From Mumia sp. zg.B17 (GTDB lineage Bacteria; Actinomycetota; Actinomycetes; Propionibacteriales; Nocardioidaceae): 64,000 bases of DNA. The notes beneath the pieces are model-generated. The model searched no databases and was not told where the DNA came from. It worked only from the letters and a program-made list of their open reading frames with translations. The stretch lies in assembly GCF_019550915.1 (NCBI RefSeq), contig NZ_JAHWCI010000002.1, positions 434,001 to 498,000 on the forward strand. Direction: 5' to 3'. The position numbers and the translations under genes were made by a program. Below, in pieces: positions 33,829 through 45,721 of the stretch; position 1 is the first letter of the stretch; every line of letters begins with the position of its first letter.

Positions 33829-33946
33829 GTCACGCGGGAGAGCCCGCGAGCGTCGCGGCGCCGAAGGGGCAATTCCTCCCCGGAACCTCTCAGGCACCAG
33901 GACCGCGTGACCCAGGCACTCTGAAGCGTGACGACGCGTGACAGAG
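33829..33946 (+). ncRNA. Glycine riboswitch (single aptamer with ghost-like 3' helix) upstream of gcvP
   Basis: Conserved segments are present in order: CGGGAGAGC, GCGCCGAAGGGGCAA and CCTCTCAGGCACCAGGACCG. P1 is a perfect 9-bp pair: GTCACGCGG (33829-33837) with CCGCGTGAC (33903-33911). A second hairpin follows (CTCTG 33919-33923 with CAGAG 33942-33946, and inner GCGT/ACGC), where tandem riboswitches have a second aptamer. This fits a singleton with ghost aptamer. A TAGCCT hexamer at 33803-33808 places the transcript start about 14 bases before P1. It probably turns on gcvP when glycine is high. Confidence 0.92.
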
Positions 33947-33989
33947 GGGGAGGGTTGACCGACCCACCCGAGCCTGCGGGAGATCGCCG

Positions 33990-36886
<2,897 letters not shown>

Positions 36887-36890
<4 letters not shown>

Positions 36891-38233
36891 CCGGACAGAC
36901 CGACCCCGTCCTCCCTCCGACCGCTCTCCACCTCCACGCCGCCGTGGCGTCGGCACAGGCGACCAGCCGCGCGCCGTCCCTCAGCGCGGCCGTCGTCCGC
37001 GACGGGTCGGTCGTGTGGCACGGCGCGCGGGGGACGTCGGTGCGCGCCGGAGAGACCGCGCGACCGGCTCCCGCGACCCAGTACCGCATCGGGTCCCTCA
37101 CCAAGACGCTCACCGCTGCGCTCGTGATGCAGCTGGCTGACGAAGGCGCGCTCGACCTGGCAGACCCCGTCGCCATGTACGTCCCCGAGGGTCCCTTCGC
37201 CGAGGCCACGATCCGTGGCCTGCTCTCGCACGCGGCCGGTCTGCCGGCGGAGCCCGCCGGCCCGTGGTGGGAGCGCAGCCCCGGTGGCTCCTACGAGGCG
37301 CTGGTGGGCGCGAACGCCAACGCCTCGCGCGTCCTCGCGCCGGGGGAGCGGTACCACTACTCGAACCTCTCCTACGCGATCCTCGGCCGCGTGGTGGAGG
37401 CGCTTCGCGGCGCGCCGTGGGCGGACGTGCTGACCGAGCGCATCCTGGCTCCGCTCGGCATGTCCCGCACGACGTACGCCGCTGCTGCACCGCACGCGGA
37501 CGGCTACTCGGTCGAGGCCCTCACGGGCATGCTCGTCGCCGAGCCGCTCCAGGACACCGGCGCCATGGCCCCGGCAGGCCAGCTCTGGAGCACACCGGCC
37601 GACCTGTGCCGGTGGCTCGGGGAGCTCGCCCGCCCGACACTGCTCAGCGATCACGCGATCACCGCGATGACCACGCCGCAGTCTGCCGACCCGGACGAGA
37701 AGGGCGCGGGCGCGTACGGGCTGGGCCTGCGGCTGTCGGTTGCGGGGGAGCGCGTCCTGGTCGGTCACGGCGGATCGATGCCTGGATTCCTCGCCGGTGC
37801 GTACGTGGACCGTGACAGCGGCGTCGGCGCCGTCGTGCTGGCGAACACCGCGTACGGACTGGACGTGGGCGAGCTGCCGCGCACGCTGATCGAGACCGTC
37901 CTTGCGCACGAGCCGGTCATCGCCCCGGAGTGGACACCGACCCGCGAGCTGCCCGAGGGCGTCCGTGAGCTCCTCGGCACCTGGCACTGGGGTCACCAGC
38001 CGTTCACGATGGCCTACGACGGCAACGTCCTCGTGCTGGCCGCCGACGGGGGCAGGGCGTTCACGTTCGCGCCCGACGGAGTCGATCGCTGGATCGGGCT
38101 CAGCGGCTACTCGCTGGGGGAGCCCCTCCAGGTCGTGCGACGCGAGGACCGCACGATCAGCCACCTCGACATCGGCACGTTCTGCTACACCCGCGTCCCG
38201 TACGACCCGTCGGTCCCGATCCCGGGCGCCTGA
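36887..38233 (+). CDS. Serine hydrolase of the beta-lactamase/penicillin-binding-protein fold
   Basis: The 448-residue protein has the class C-like SxxK motif (Ser70-Lys73 in [10 protein letters not shown]), [16 protein letters not shown] as the YxN motif and [15 protein letters not shown] as the third motif. A C-terminal lipocalin-like extension with [17 protein letters not shown] follows. No signal peptide is seen, so it is probably a cytoplasmic esterase or peptidase. The GTG in the gcvP stop (GTGA) is chosen over upstream candidates inside gcvP. It may therefore share the riboswitch-controlled transcript, an odd pairing. Confidence 0.82.
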
Positions 38234-38254
38234 CGGCAGCCGCCCGGCGTCAGG
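38229..38254. terminator. Bidirectional hairpin between serine hydrolase and response regulator
   Basis: CCTGACG (38229-38235) pairs with CGTCAGG (38248-38254), a 7-bp stem between two convergent stops. There is no T-run. Confidence 0.5.
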
Positions 38255-38885
38255 AGCCGCCGAGGAGGCCCCGCTCGTACGCGGTGGCGACGGCGGCGGC
38301 GCGGTCCTTGACGCCGAGCTTCTCGTAGACGTGCCCGAGGTGCGTCTTGACGGTGGCCTCGCTCACGAAGAGCGTCTTCGCGATCTCGCGGTTCGGGCGG
38401 CCCTTCGCGACGAGGGCCAGGACCTCCGCCTCGCGCGGACTCAGCTCCTGCGACCGGGAGCGGACGCGTGACACCACGCGGGTCGCCACCGCGGGGGAGA
38501 GTACCGACTCACCGCGTGCGGCGGCGCGGATCGCCGCGAAGAGATCGTCGCGGCGGGCGTCCTTGAGGAGATAGCCGGTAGCCCCCGCATCGAGGGCCGC
38601 CATGATGTCTCGGTCGGAGTCGTACGTGGTGAGGACGAGGATGCGCCCTGCGAATCCCCGCTGGTGCAGCGCGGAGATCGCGTCCACCCCGCCCCCTCCC
38701 GGCATCCGCAGATCCATCAGGACGACGTCGGGCCGGTGCGTCATCGCGAGTCTCACACCTGCCGGTCCGTCGGACGCCTCGCCGACGACCGCGAATTCGC
38801 CCGCCCCCTCGAGCATGCCGCGCAGACCGTCGCGGACCACAGGATGGTCGTCGACCAGGACGAGGCGGAGCACGGACTCGATCAT
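38250..38885 (-). CDS. NarL/LuxR-family response regulator
   Basis: The 211-residue regulator has a receiver domain (LVLVDDHPVVRDGLRGML, phospho-acceptor Asp58 in VVLMDLRMPG, TTYDSD, LKDARRDDL). A LuxR helix-turn-helix follows (ELSPREAEVLALVAKGRPNREIAKTLFVSEATVKTHLGHVYEKLGV). It is the partner of the histidine kinase encoded just upstream, overlapping by four bases (ATGA). The ABC transporter genes further upstream are the most likely targets. Confidence 0.93.
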   Translation of the reverse strand: MIESVLRLVLVDDHPVVRDGLRGMLEGAGEFAVVGEASDGPAGVRLAMTHRPDVVLMDLRMPGGGGVDAISALHQRGFAGRILVLTTYDSDRDIMAALDAGATGYLLKDARRDDLFAAIRAAARGESVLSPAVATRVVSRVRSRSQELSPREAEVLALVAKGRPNREIAKTLFVSEATVKTHLGHVYEKLGVKDRAAAVATAYERGLLGGS

Positions 38886-40105
38886 GGTGCCTCCGACGGG
38901 ATGCGGAGCGAGACCGCCGTCCCACCTCCGCGCTCCGACTCGACGACCAGCGCCCCGCCCGCCCGCTCGGCGCGCCGCCGCATGCCGATGATCCCGAACC
39001 CTCTGCCGTCACCGCCGACCACCCGGGAGACGTCGAACCCTCGGCCGTCGTCGCGCACGTCGAGGATGGTCTCGTCGTCGGTGTAGGAGAGCGTCACGCC
39101 GACCCGCGAGGCTCGCGCGTGCCGTCCGACGTTGGTCAACGACTCCTGGACGACGCGGAGCACGACGGCCTCGGCGGCGGCGTCGACCCGCGTCGGGGTA
39201 CCCGTCACCACGAGCTCGGTGTCGACCCCGGTCTCCGCCGACCACTCGCCGGTGCGCAGACGGACCGCGTCCACGAGGTCGAGATGGTCGAGCGCGGCAG
39301 GGCTGAGGGCCTGGACCGAGCGCCGTGCCTCCTCGAGGGAGGCACGGGCGAGCTCCGCGGCGCGCTTGCGGTGTGCGGCGGCCGCGGCGTCGTCGGGGCT
39401 GTCCTCGGCGGCCTGGAGCTGCGTCACGATCCCGGCGAGACCCTGGGCAATGGTGTCGTGGATCTCGGCGGCCAGACGCTCACGCTCCTCATGGATGCCG
39501 GCCTCGCGCGCCCTCGCTGTGAGCGACTCCTGCAGGGCGGCGTTCTCGCGCAGCGCCTCCTCGAGCGCGGTGATCGTCGTCGAGCGCTCCTCAGCAAGGT
39601 CCGACTCGTTGTGCGAGATCGCCGTGAACAGGAGGACGAGACCGGCGTTGAGCACGAACAGCCCGGCGAACGCGGCCGCCTGGCCCGCGCTCTGGGGCGG
39701 GAGACCGCCCGACTGCGCCCCCGCCATCGTGGCCGCGGTGACGAGCAGGACCGCCCACGTGGCGCGCTTGCGAAGGAACACCGAGGCGTCGTAGTAGCCG
39801 ATCGACGCGTAGATGCTGAAGAACGGGTTCAGCCAGGAGAGCACGAACGCGAGGCCCGTACGGGCCACGACGTACGCCTTTCCGAGCCAGTCGTCGAGCG
39901 GCTCCTGCCACCGCCGGGAGACGCACCACCAGTGGGCGAGCCCCGCGACGACGGTGAGCGCGGCCAGGAGCGGGAGCCGGTCCGCCGTCCCGACCGCCTG
40001 GGCGAGCGGGACGGCGAGGGCGAGCGACAGGACGAGGAGGGGATACGCCCCGTACCGGAGGAGGACGCTCCACCGGCGCTCGATCCGTGCCGAGAGGTCG
40101 TTCAT
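38882..40105 (-). CDS. Sensor histidine kinase (HisKA_3 family)
   Basis: The 407-residue kinase has five to six membrane helices in its N-terminal half, with no extracellular domain of size, then a coiled linker. The dimerisation motif is EERERLAAEIHDTIAQGLAGIVTQL (phospho-acceptor His), and a HATPase domain follows with VVQESLTNVGRHARASRV, DDGRGFDVS and GFGIIGMRRRAE. This is the DesK/LiaS-like form that often senses membrane stress. The ATG at 40105 has GGAG five bases upstream. It is fourth gene from a unit begun by the ABC ATPase. Confidence 0.92.
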   Translation of the reverse strand: MNDLSARIERRWSVLLRYGAYPLLVLSLALAVPLAQAVGTADRLPLLAALTVVAGLAHWWCVSRRWQEPLDDWLGKAYVVARTGLAFVLSWLNPFFSIYASIGYYDASVFLRKRATWAVLLVTAATMAGAQSGGLPPQSAGQAAAFAGLFVLNAGLVLLFTAISHNESDLAEERSTTITALEEALRENAALQESLTARAREAGIHEERERLAAEIHDTIAQGLAGIVTQLQAAEDSPDDAAAAAHRKRAAELARASLEEARRSVQALSPAALDHLDLVDAVRLRTGEWSAETGVDTELVVTGTPTRVDAAAEAVVLRVVQESLTNVGRHARASRVGVTLSYTDDETILDVRDDGRGFDVSRVVGGDGRGFGIIGMRRRAERAGGALVVESERGGGTAVSLRIPSEAP

Positions 40106-40133
40106 GTGCACTCCGTCGCCCGTCGCATCCGGT

Positions 40134-40889
40134 TCACTCCCAACGGAAGTATCGCGCAGCCAACGACCCGAGCCCCACCGTCCAGACGAGCAGCACCACG
40201 ACGTGCAGCAGCTCCGGTGTCCGACCCGCCGCCGCCTCGTCGAGCGCGAGCGCCGCCGCGCCGTTCGGCGTCAACGCGACGATGTCGCCCAGCAGGCCCG
40301 GCAGGACGGTGACCGGCAGCCAGACGCCCGAGGTGAACATGGACGGGAAGAACACGACCGTCCCGATCGCCGCGGACGCCTTGGTCGACGGTGCCAGTCC
40401 TGAGATGAGCCCACCCGTCGACAGGTTCGCGAGGACCACGAGGACGAAGATCCCCAGGTACGTCAGCGGCGCGCCGGGCAGGGCGACGTCGAAGACGAGA
40501 CGGCCAACGCCGATCGCCAGCACCGATCCCGCGAGGATGCCGGCACCGTGCAGCACCCACTGGGCCATGAGGATCTGCGTCGGCCTGGCCGGAGTCGTCG
40601 CGTACCGTCGCAGCACCTGGTTCTCGCGATACCCCGAGATGATCGTGGGCATGGACATCAGCGACGCCATGATCGCCGACAGCAAGATGGCGATCGGCAC
40701 GTACAGGTCGATGACGCGGATCCCGCCGAGGCTCTCGTCCGGCTCCCGGAAGGACGGGATCGCACCGAGGATGGACAGGAGGATGGTCGGGAAGAGCACG
40801 ATCCAGAACATCGCGCCCGGCTCGCGCAGCATGAGCCGGGACTCGGTCCGCAGCATCGCGGTGGTGGGGGAGGTCGTGGCGGTGCTCAT
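40134..40889 (-). CDS. ABC-2 type transporter permease
   Basis: The 251-residue membrane protein has six predicted helices and the ABC-2 permease pattern: MLRTESRLMLREPGAMFWIVLFPTILL, VPIAILLSAIMASLMSMPTIISGYRENQVLRRYATTP and FFPSMFTSGVWLPVTVLPG. It forms the channel of an exporter with the ATPase encoded immediately upstream (ATGA overlap). The substrate is unknown; such exporters coupled to LuxR-type two-component systems often handle antibiotics or peptides. Confidence 0.9.
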   Translation of the reverse strand: MSTATTSPTTAMLRTESRLMLREPGAMFWIVLFPTILLSILGAIPSFREPDESLGGIRVIDLYVPIAILLSAIMASLMSMPTIISGYRENQVLRRYATTPARPTQILMAQWVLHGAGILAGSVLAIGVGRLVFDVALPGAPLTYLGIFVLVVLANLSTGGLISGLAPSTKASAAIGTVVFFPSMFTSGVWLPVTVLPGLLGDIVALTPNGAAALALDEAAAGRTPELLHVVVLLVWTVGLGSLAARYFRWE

Positions 40890-41821
40890 CGGACGGTCTC
40901 CTTCTCGTCGGCGTCTGTCATGAGGTCGAGGTACGCCTCGTCGAGGGAGGACTCGGTGATCCGCAGGTGCTCGGGCCGGACGCCGGCGTCGCGGAGCCGG
41001 TCGAGCACGAGGAGCACCGCGCTGTCGTCGCAGGCGACCTGGACCCGCTCGGCGCGCTCCATCACGTCGGCGACACCGGCGACATCGGTGAGGAGGGCGG
41101 GATCGAGGGGAACGGCGGTCCCGAAGGACATCACGAGCGGCGCCGCCGTACGGCTGATCAGCCCGTCGGGGGTGTCGGCGACGAGGATCCGCCCTTGCTG
41201 CACGAGCGCGATCCGATCGCACAGGTGCTGCGCCTCCTCCATCAGATGTGTCACGAGGAGGATGGTCGTGCCCTCCTCGCGCACCTCCTCCACCAGCTTC
41301 CAGACCTCCCTGCGCGAGGCCGGGTCGAGCCCGGTGCTGAGCTCGTCGAGGAGTGCGACCCGCGGCCGCCCGACGAGAGCGAGCGCGATCGCCAGCCGCT
41401 GCTGCTGACCGCCGGACAGCTTGCGCCACGGGTGGTCCATCCGCTCGGTGAGGCCGAGTCGTTCGGCCAGCTCGCCGGGGTCACGGGGGTCGTCGTAGAA
41501 GGAGGCGAACAGGTCGAGCGCCTCGCGGACGCGTAGCTTCGGCTGCAGGCCGGCGCTCTGGAGCTGCACCCCGACCGTGCGCTTCAGCGCGTCGCGGTCC
41601 TTCTCCGGGTCCAGTCCGAGCACGCGGATCGTGCCCGCGTCGGGCCGGCGGAGCCCGGCGATGCACTCGACCGTCGTGCTCTTGCCCGACCCGTTCGGCC
41701 CGAGCACGCCGAAGATCTCCCCCTCGGACACGCTGAGGTCCACGTGGTCGACGGCCACCACCGGGCCGTACGTCTTGCGCAGACCACGAACCTCGATGGC
41801 GGGCGCTGATGTCGTCGTCAT
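40886..41821 (-). CDS. ABC transporter ATP-binding protein
   Basis: The 311-residue ATPase has Walker A GVLGPNGSGKSTT, the Q-loop, signature LSGGQQQRLAIALAL, Walker B VALLDELSTGLDP and H-loop LLVTHLMEEA. The last 90 residues form an extra domain typical of DrrA/CcmA-like drug exporters. The start at 41821 is chosen because the fold and most homologues begin MTTT..AIEVRGLRKTYG. It leads a four-gene unit with permease, kinase and response regulator. Confidence 0.92.
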   Translation of the reverse strand: MTTTSAPAIEVRGLRKTYGPVVAVDHVDLSVSEGEIFGVLGPNGSGKSTTVECIAGLRRPDAGTIRVLGLDPEKDRDALKRTVGVQLQSAGLQPKLRVREALDLFASFYDDPRDPGELAERLGLTERMDHPWRKLSGGQQQRLAIALALVGRPRVALLDELSTGLDPASRREVWKLVEEVREEGTTILLVTHLMEEAQHLCDRIALVQQGRILVADTPDGLISRTAAPLVMSFGTAVPLDPALLTDVAGVADVMERAERVQVACDDSAVLLVLDRLRDAGVRPEHLRITESSLDEAYLDLMTDADEKETVR

Positions 41822-41938
41822 AGGTCCATCCCACCGTCTGGCGTGACGTCGGCGCATCAGCCGATCGGCTGGACCTCGGTCCGCCGGTCGGTGCCGACGG
41901 ACGCGAGTTGCCCGCCGGCCCGCGCGGGCTCCCCAGGG

Positions 41939-42724
41939 TCAGAGGGAGGTGGCGGCGGCGCGCTCCCGTGACCACCAGTCCTGCAGCGCGGCCACGGCCG
42001 GCGCGGGCGCCTTCGCCCACGCGAGGTGGTCGATCTCCGTCCCGGCGGGAGCGTCGGCTCGGCGGTAGTCCCACCACGTCACCGACTCCTCCCGTACGGC
42101 ACGCACGAGCGCTCGGGCGGCGCGGGGGACCGAGAGCTCGTCGCCCTCGACCTGGAGGACGAAGGTCGGCAGATCGAGCGCGTCGTGCGGAAGGGGTCCC
42201 TCGGGGTAGGGGAACCGGCGGCGACGCACCAGCCGCGCCCACTCCCGCATCAAAGTCTTGGGCTGCGGGCCCCCGAACCCCCAGGCCGGCCAGTAGCCGT
42301 AGGCCGCCGTCACCGACGGTACGGCGGCGGCGAGGCCCCAGAGGCCCCAGCCCCGGCCTCCGTACCGCCGGAAGTAGGGCTCGGAGGCTCCTGCGAGGAC
42401 GAGTCCGTCGGCATCGCCACCCGACAGCAGGTGTCCGAGCGCCACCTGCCCACCCAGGCTGTGTCCGAGAAGGACGACGGGGATGCCGGGGTGCTGGTCG
42501 CGGACGCGGGCGACGTGATCACCGAGTGCCGAGGCGAGGTCGGCGTACCCCCAGTCGTTCTCACGGGACGGTCGTTCGGTGTCACGGTCGACGCCGCGTG
42601 CGGCGAGGATGCAGGAACTCCAGCCGATGACCGCGAGCTCGTCGGCGAGCTCGCGGTAGTAGCGGGAGTGCACGCCCATCGCCGCGGCGATGACGACGTG
42701 TGGCTTCGTGGGATCGGTGTGCAC
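41939..42724 (-). CDS. Alpha/beta hydrolase family protein
   Basis: The 261-residue hydrolase has a GHSLGG nucleophile elbow (VVLLGHSLGGQVALGHLL), the first-strand VIAAAMGVHSRYYRELADELA, and a late acidic residue in VEGDELSVP with His in EIDHLAWAKAP. It resembles YheT-like or serine aminopeptidase hydrolases; the substrate is unknown. A TAGACT hexamer on the reverse strand (42733-42738) would start transcription two bases before the GTG. Confidence 0.82.
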   Translation of the reverse strand: MHTDPTKPHVVIAAAMGVHSRYYRELADELAVIGWSSCILAARGVDRDTERPSRENDWGYADLASALGDHVARVRDQHPGIPVVLLGHSLGGQVALGHLLSGGDADGLVLAGASEPYFRRYGGRGWGLWGLAAAVPSVTAAYGYWPAWGFGGPQPKTLMREWARLVRRRRFPYPEGPLPHDALDLPTFVLQVEGDELSVPRAARALVRAVREESVTWWDYRRADAPAGTEIDHLAWAKAPAPAVAALQDWWSRERAAATSL

Positions 42725-42735
42725 GAGGAGGGAGT

Positions 42736-43587
42736 CTAGGCCTGCCCCGGTGTCTCGTCTCCCTGCGCGTAGACGACGACACGTCCGTCACGAGCAAATC
42801 CGGCCAACGTCATCCCGGTCTGGTCGCACAACCGTGCTGCGAGCGTGGTCGGGGCGCCGACGCCGACCACCGCCGCCACTCCGGCGACCGCGGCCTTCTG
42901 GACGATCTCGAAGCCGATCCGGCCGCTCGTGCACAGCGCCAGACCGTCGGAGGTGCCGTCGAGGAGATTGCCCTCGAGAAGCGTGTGACCGACCGCCTTG
43001 TCGACGGCGTTGTGACGGCCGACGTCCTCGCGGACCACCACCACCGTGCCGTCGGGATGGAACAGCCCCGCAGCGTGAGCCCCGCCCGTACGGTCGAAGT
43101 GGCGCTGGTGGGTCCGCAGCAGGTCGGGGAGCGCCGCGAGCGCGGTCGGCTCCCACCGGTGCGGTCGGCGGTGGTCAGGCAGACGCGTGACGAGGTCCGC
43201 GACCTCGTCGAGCGAGTCGGTGCCGCACACCCCGCACGCCGACGTCGCTCGCAGCGAGCGCTCCTGCCAGGTACGTGCCGGCGCCCCGCTGAGTGCCACC
43301 GTCACCACGTTGAACCGCTGCTCCTGGGTGAGGCGGGCATCGGTGCAGTACGCGATGCCGGCGATGTCGTCGCGCCCACGGACGACGCCCTCGGCCAGGA
43401 CCAGACCCGCGGCGAGCGCGAAGTCGTGGCCCGGGGTCCGCATCGTCACCCCGAGGCGGCGATCGGGGAGACCCGGTGTCGCGACGCGGATCTCGAGCGG
43501 CTCCTCGGTGATGAGCCGGTCCTCGCGAGCGCGCGCGGCTCCGTCGACCCATTCGACGACGCGCCGGCGTGCGGTAGGAGCGGTCAT
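42736..43587 (-). CDS. fdhD: Formate dehydrogenase accessory sulfurtransferase FdhD
   Basis: The 283-residue protein has the FdhD core: EEPLEIRV, TPGHDFALAAGLVLAEG, the persulfide-carrying SACGVCGTDSLDE (Cys118, Cys121) and FEIVQKAAVAGVAAVVGVGAPT. It transfers sulfur to the molybdenum cofactor of formate dehydrogenase. No formate dehydrogenase or cofactor gene is in the window. A TAGGCT hexamer lies seven bases before the ATG, so it is probably leaderless. It is divergent from the acyl-CoA dehydrogenase. Confidence 0.93.
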   Translation of the reverse strand: MTAPTARRRVVEWVDGAARAREDRLITEEPLEIRVATPGLPDRRLGVTMRTPGHDFALAAGLVLAEGVVRGRDDIAGIAYCTDARLTQEQRFNVVTVALSGAPARTWQERSLRATSACGVCGTDSLDEVADLVTRLPDHRRPHRWEPTALAALPDLLRTHQRHFDRTGGAHAAGLFHPDGTVVVVREDVGRHNAVDKAVGHTLLEGNLLDGTSDGLALCTSGRIGFEIVQKAAVAGVAAVVGVGAPTTLAARLCDQTGMTLAGFARDGRVVVYAQGDETPGQA

Positions 43588-43638
43588 GCGCCCCAGCCTA
43601 TGTCCGTCTGCGTGGGTCCCGGGACTAGCATCGGGGCC

Positions 43639-44853
43639 ATGAGCAACCGTCGTCCGCCCACGCTCGACCCGTACGACCCGCTCGGCATCGACGATCTTCT
43701 CCAGCCGGAGGAGATCGCGATCCGCGACACAGTACGCAGCATGCTGGCCAGCGAGGTCGACCCGTACGTCGCCGAGTGGTTCGAGACCGGTGACCTGCCT
43801 GCGCGCGACCTGATGCGCGCTTTCGGCAAGGTCGGGCTCCTCGGGATGCACCTTGACGGCTACGGCTGCGCCGGCACGAGTGCGACGGCGTACGGGATCG
43901 CCTGCCTCGAGCTGGAGGCCGCCGACTCGGGCATCCGCTCGATGGTCTCGGTCCAGGGGTCGCTCGCGATGTACGCGATCTGGGCGTTCGGCAGCGAGGA
44001 CCAGAAGCAGACCTGGCTCCCGCGGATGGCTTCGGGTGAGGCTGTCGGCTGCTTCGGGCTCACGGAGCCCGACGCCGGGTCCGACCCTGCGAGCATGCGC
44101 ACCGTCGCCCGCCAGGACGCCGGCGGCGACTGGATCCTCAACGGCACCAAGATGTGGATCACGAACGGCTCGATCGCCGACGTGGCCGTCGTCTGGGCCC
44201 AGACGGAGGAGGCCGGCAGCGGACGCGGCGTGCGCGGGTTCGTCGTCCCGACCGAGACACCCGGCTTCACCGGCACCACGATCAAGCACAAGATGTCGCT
44301 GCGGGCGTCGGTCACCGCTGAGCTCGTCCTCGACGACGTCCGGCTCCCCGCCGACGCGGTCCTGCCCGAGGTCACCGGCATGCGCGGCCCGCTGTCGTGC
44401 CTGAGCGAAGCCCGGTACGGGATCGTGTGGGGCGCGATGGGCGCGGCGCGCTCGTCGTACGAGGCCGCGCGTTCCTACGCCGGCACGAGGACCCAGTTCG
44501 GGGCGCCGATCGCCGGCTTCCAGCTCACGCAGGCCAAGCTCGCCGACATGTCGCTCGAGCTCAACAAGGGCATCCTTCTCGCCCTGCACCTCGGTCGCCG
44601 CAAGGACACTGTCGGTCTGCGGCCGGAGCAGGTCAGCTACGGAAAGCTCAATAACGTCCGCGAGGCACTCGAGATCTGCCGCACGTCGCGCACGATCCTG
44701 GGCGCCAACGGCATCTCGCTGGAGTACCCGGTCATCCGCCACATGAACAACCTCGAGTCGGTCCTCACCTACGAGGGCACCTCCGAGATGCACACGCTGA
44801 TCGTCGGTCAGGCTCTCACCGGGCAGGCCGCCTTCCGCCCGTCCCAGAGCTGA
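43639..44853 (+). CDS. Acyl-CoA dehydrogenase, glutaryl-CoA dehydrogenase type
   Basis: The 404-residue flavoprotein has GCFGLTEPDAGSDPASMRTVA, WILNGTKMWITNGSIADVAVVWA and the C-terminal YEGTSEMHTLIVGQALTG. The last motif and SEARYGIVWGAMGAARSSYEAARSYAGTRTQFG match glutaryl-CoA dehydrogenases, which both oxidise and decarboxylate the substrate in lysine and tryptophan degradation. The exact substrate remains an inference. The ATG lies seven bases after a TAGCAT hexamer (43626-43631). Two small membrane proteins follow closely. Confidence 0.9.
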   Translation: MSNRRPPTLDPYDPLGIDDLLQPEEIAIRDTVRSMLASEVDPYVAEWFETGDLPARDLMRAFGKVGLLGMHLDGYGCAGTSATAYGIACLELEAADSGIRSMVSVQGSLAMYAIWAFGSEDQKQTWLPRMASGEAVGCFGLTEPDAGSDPASMRTVARQDAGGDWILNGTKMWITNGSIADVAVVWAQTEEAGSGRGVRGFVVPTETPGFTGTTIKHKMSLRASVTAELVLDDVRLPADAVLPEVTGMRGPLSCLSEARYGIVWGAMGAARSSYEAARSYAGTRTQFGAPIAGFQLTQAKLADMSLELNKGILLALHLGRRKDTVGLRPEQVSYGKLNNVREALEICRTSRTILGANGISLEYPVIRHMNNLESVLTYEGTSEMHTLIVGQALTGQAAFRPSQS

Positions 44854-44860
44854 CCCGCCC

Positions 44861-45223
44861 GTGGCTCTCTGGTTCGCCTGGTTCGTCGCGCTCGCAGCCG
44901 TCGCCGTCGCCGGATACGCAGCGTTCCTCCTTGTCCGCGACCGCCCGGTGGACAACCCGCTCTTCTACGCCGCCGCTGCCCTCGAGGTCCTGGTCGTCGT
45001 CCAGACGGTCGCCGGGTGCGTCGCGCTCGCCAACACAGGGCGTGACGTCGAGGGCGTGACGTTCGTCGGATACCTGCTGACGTGTGTCCTCATCCCGCCG
45101 GCGGCCGTGATCTGGGGCGTCGCCGAGAAGACCCGCTGGGGCACTGGCGTGGTCGTCGTCGGGATGCTCACGGTCGCCGTCCTCGTCGCTCGTCTCGTCC
45201 AGATCTGGAACGGCCATGCCTGA
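44861..45223 (+). CDS. Small four-helix membrane protein, unknown function
   Basis: The 120-residue protein has four hydrophobic segments (FAWFVALAAVAVAGYAAFLL, LFYAAAALEVLVVVQTVAGCVAL, TFVGYLLTCVLIPPAAVIWGVAE, GVVVVGMLTVAVLVARLVQIW). It starts seven bases after the acyl-CoA dehydrogenase stop and overlaps the next gene by eight bases. No family is recognised; similar small proteins are frequent in actinobacteria. Confidence 0.65.
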   Translation: MALWFAWFVALAAVAVAGYAAFLLVRDRPVDNPLFYAAAALEVLVVVQTVAGCVALANTGRDVEGVTFVGYLLTCVLIPPAAVIWGVAEKTRWGTGVVVVGMLTVAVLVARLVQIWNGHA

Positions 45224-45659
45224 GCACAGCGAGCCTGTCCCGTCTCCCGCCGACGAACCGACGCGCGCGCGTACGGCCTCGGGCTTCGGGCGTGTCCTGG
45301 TCGCCGTGTATGCGGTGTTCGCCATCTCGGCGACGGCGCGATCCGGTGTCCAGCTCGCCCTGCAGTTCGACGAGGCGCCGCTGGCCTACCTTCTGTCGGC
45401 CTTCGCGGCGGTCGTGTACGTGGTCGCGACGGTTGCTCTCGCCCGCAGCGGTGAGACGTCGACCAAGGTCGCGGCCGTGGCGATCGGTGTCGAGCTGGTC
45501 GGCGTGCTCGTCGTCGGCACGCTGACGGTCCTCGACCCGGAGCTGTTCCCGGACGCGACCGTGTGGTCGGAGTTCGGCGCCGGTTACGGCTACGTACCGC
45601 TCGTCCTGCCCGTCGTCGGACTCTGGTGGTTGCTCCGTACGCGCTCCCGCAACCGATGA
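45216..45659 (+). CDS. Small membrane protein, unknown function
   Basis: The 147-residue product has a disordered N-terminus and four hydrophobic helices (RVLVAVYAVFAISATARSG, PLAYLLSAFAAVVYVVATVAL, VAAVAIGVELVGVLVVGTLTVL, GYVPLVLPVVGLWWLL). It is coupled to the preceding membrane gene and probably acts with it. No function can be read. Confidence 0.65.
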   Translation: MPEHSEPVPSPADEPTRARTASGFGRVLVAVYAVFAISATARSGVQLALQFDEAPLAYLLSAFAAVVYVVATVALARSGETSTKVAAVAIGVELVGVLVVGTLTVLDPELFPDATVWSEFGAGYGYVPLVLPVVGLWWLLRTRSRNR

Positions 45660-45721
45660 GCACTGCCCGGAGTCTCTGGACCGCCACGTCGGGCGTCATG
45701 ACCAGGCGGTAGCCTCGTCGC

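Noticed and set aside
40890-41429. N-terminal extension of the ABC permease
   Set aside because: It lies in another frame of the ABC ATPase gene; the ATG at 40889 overlaps the ATPase stop in ATGA and fits the family.
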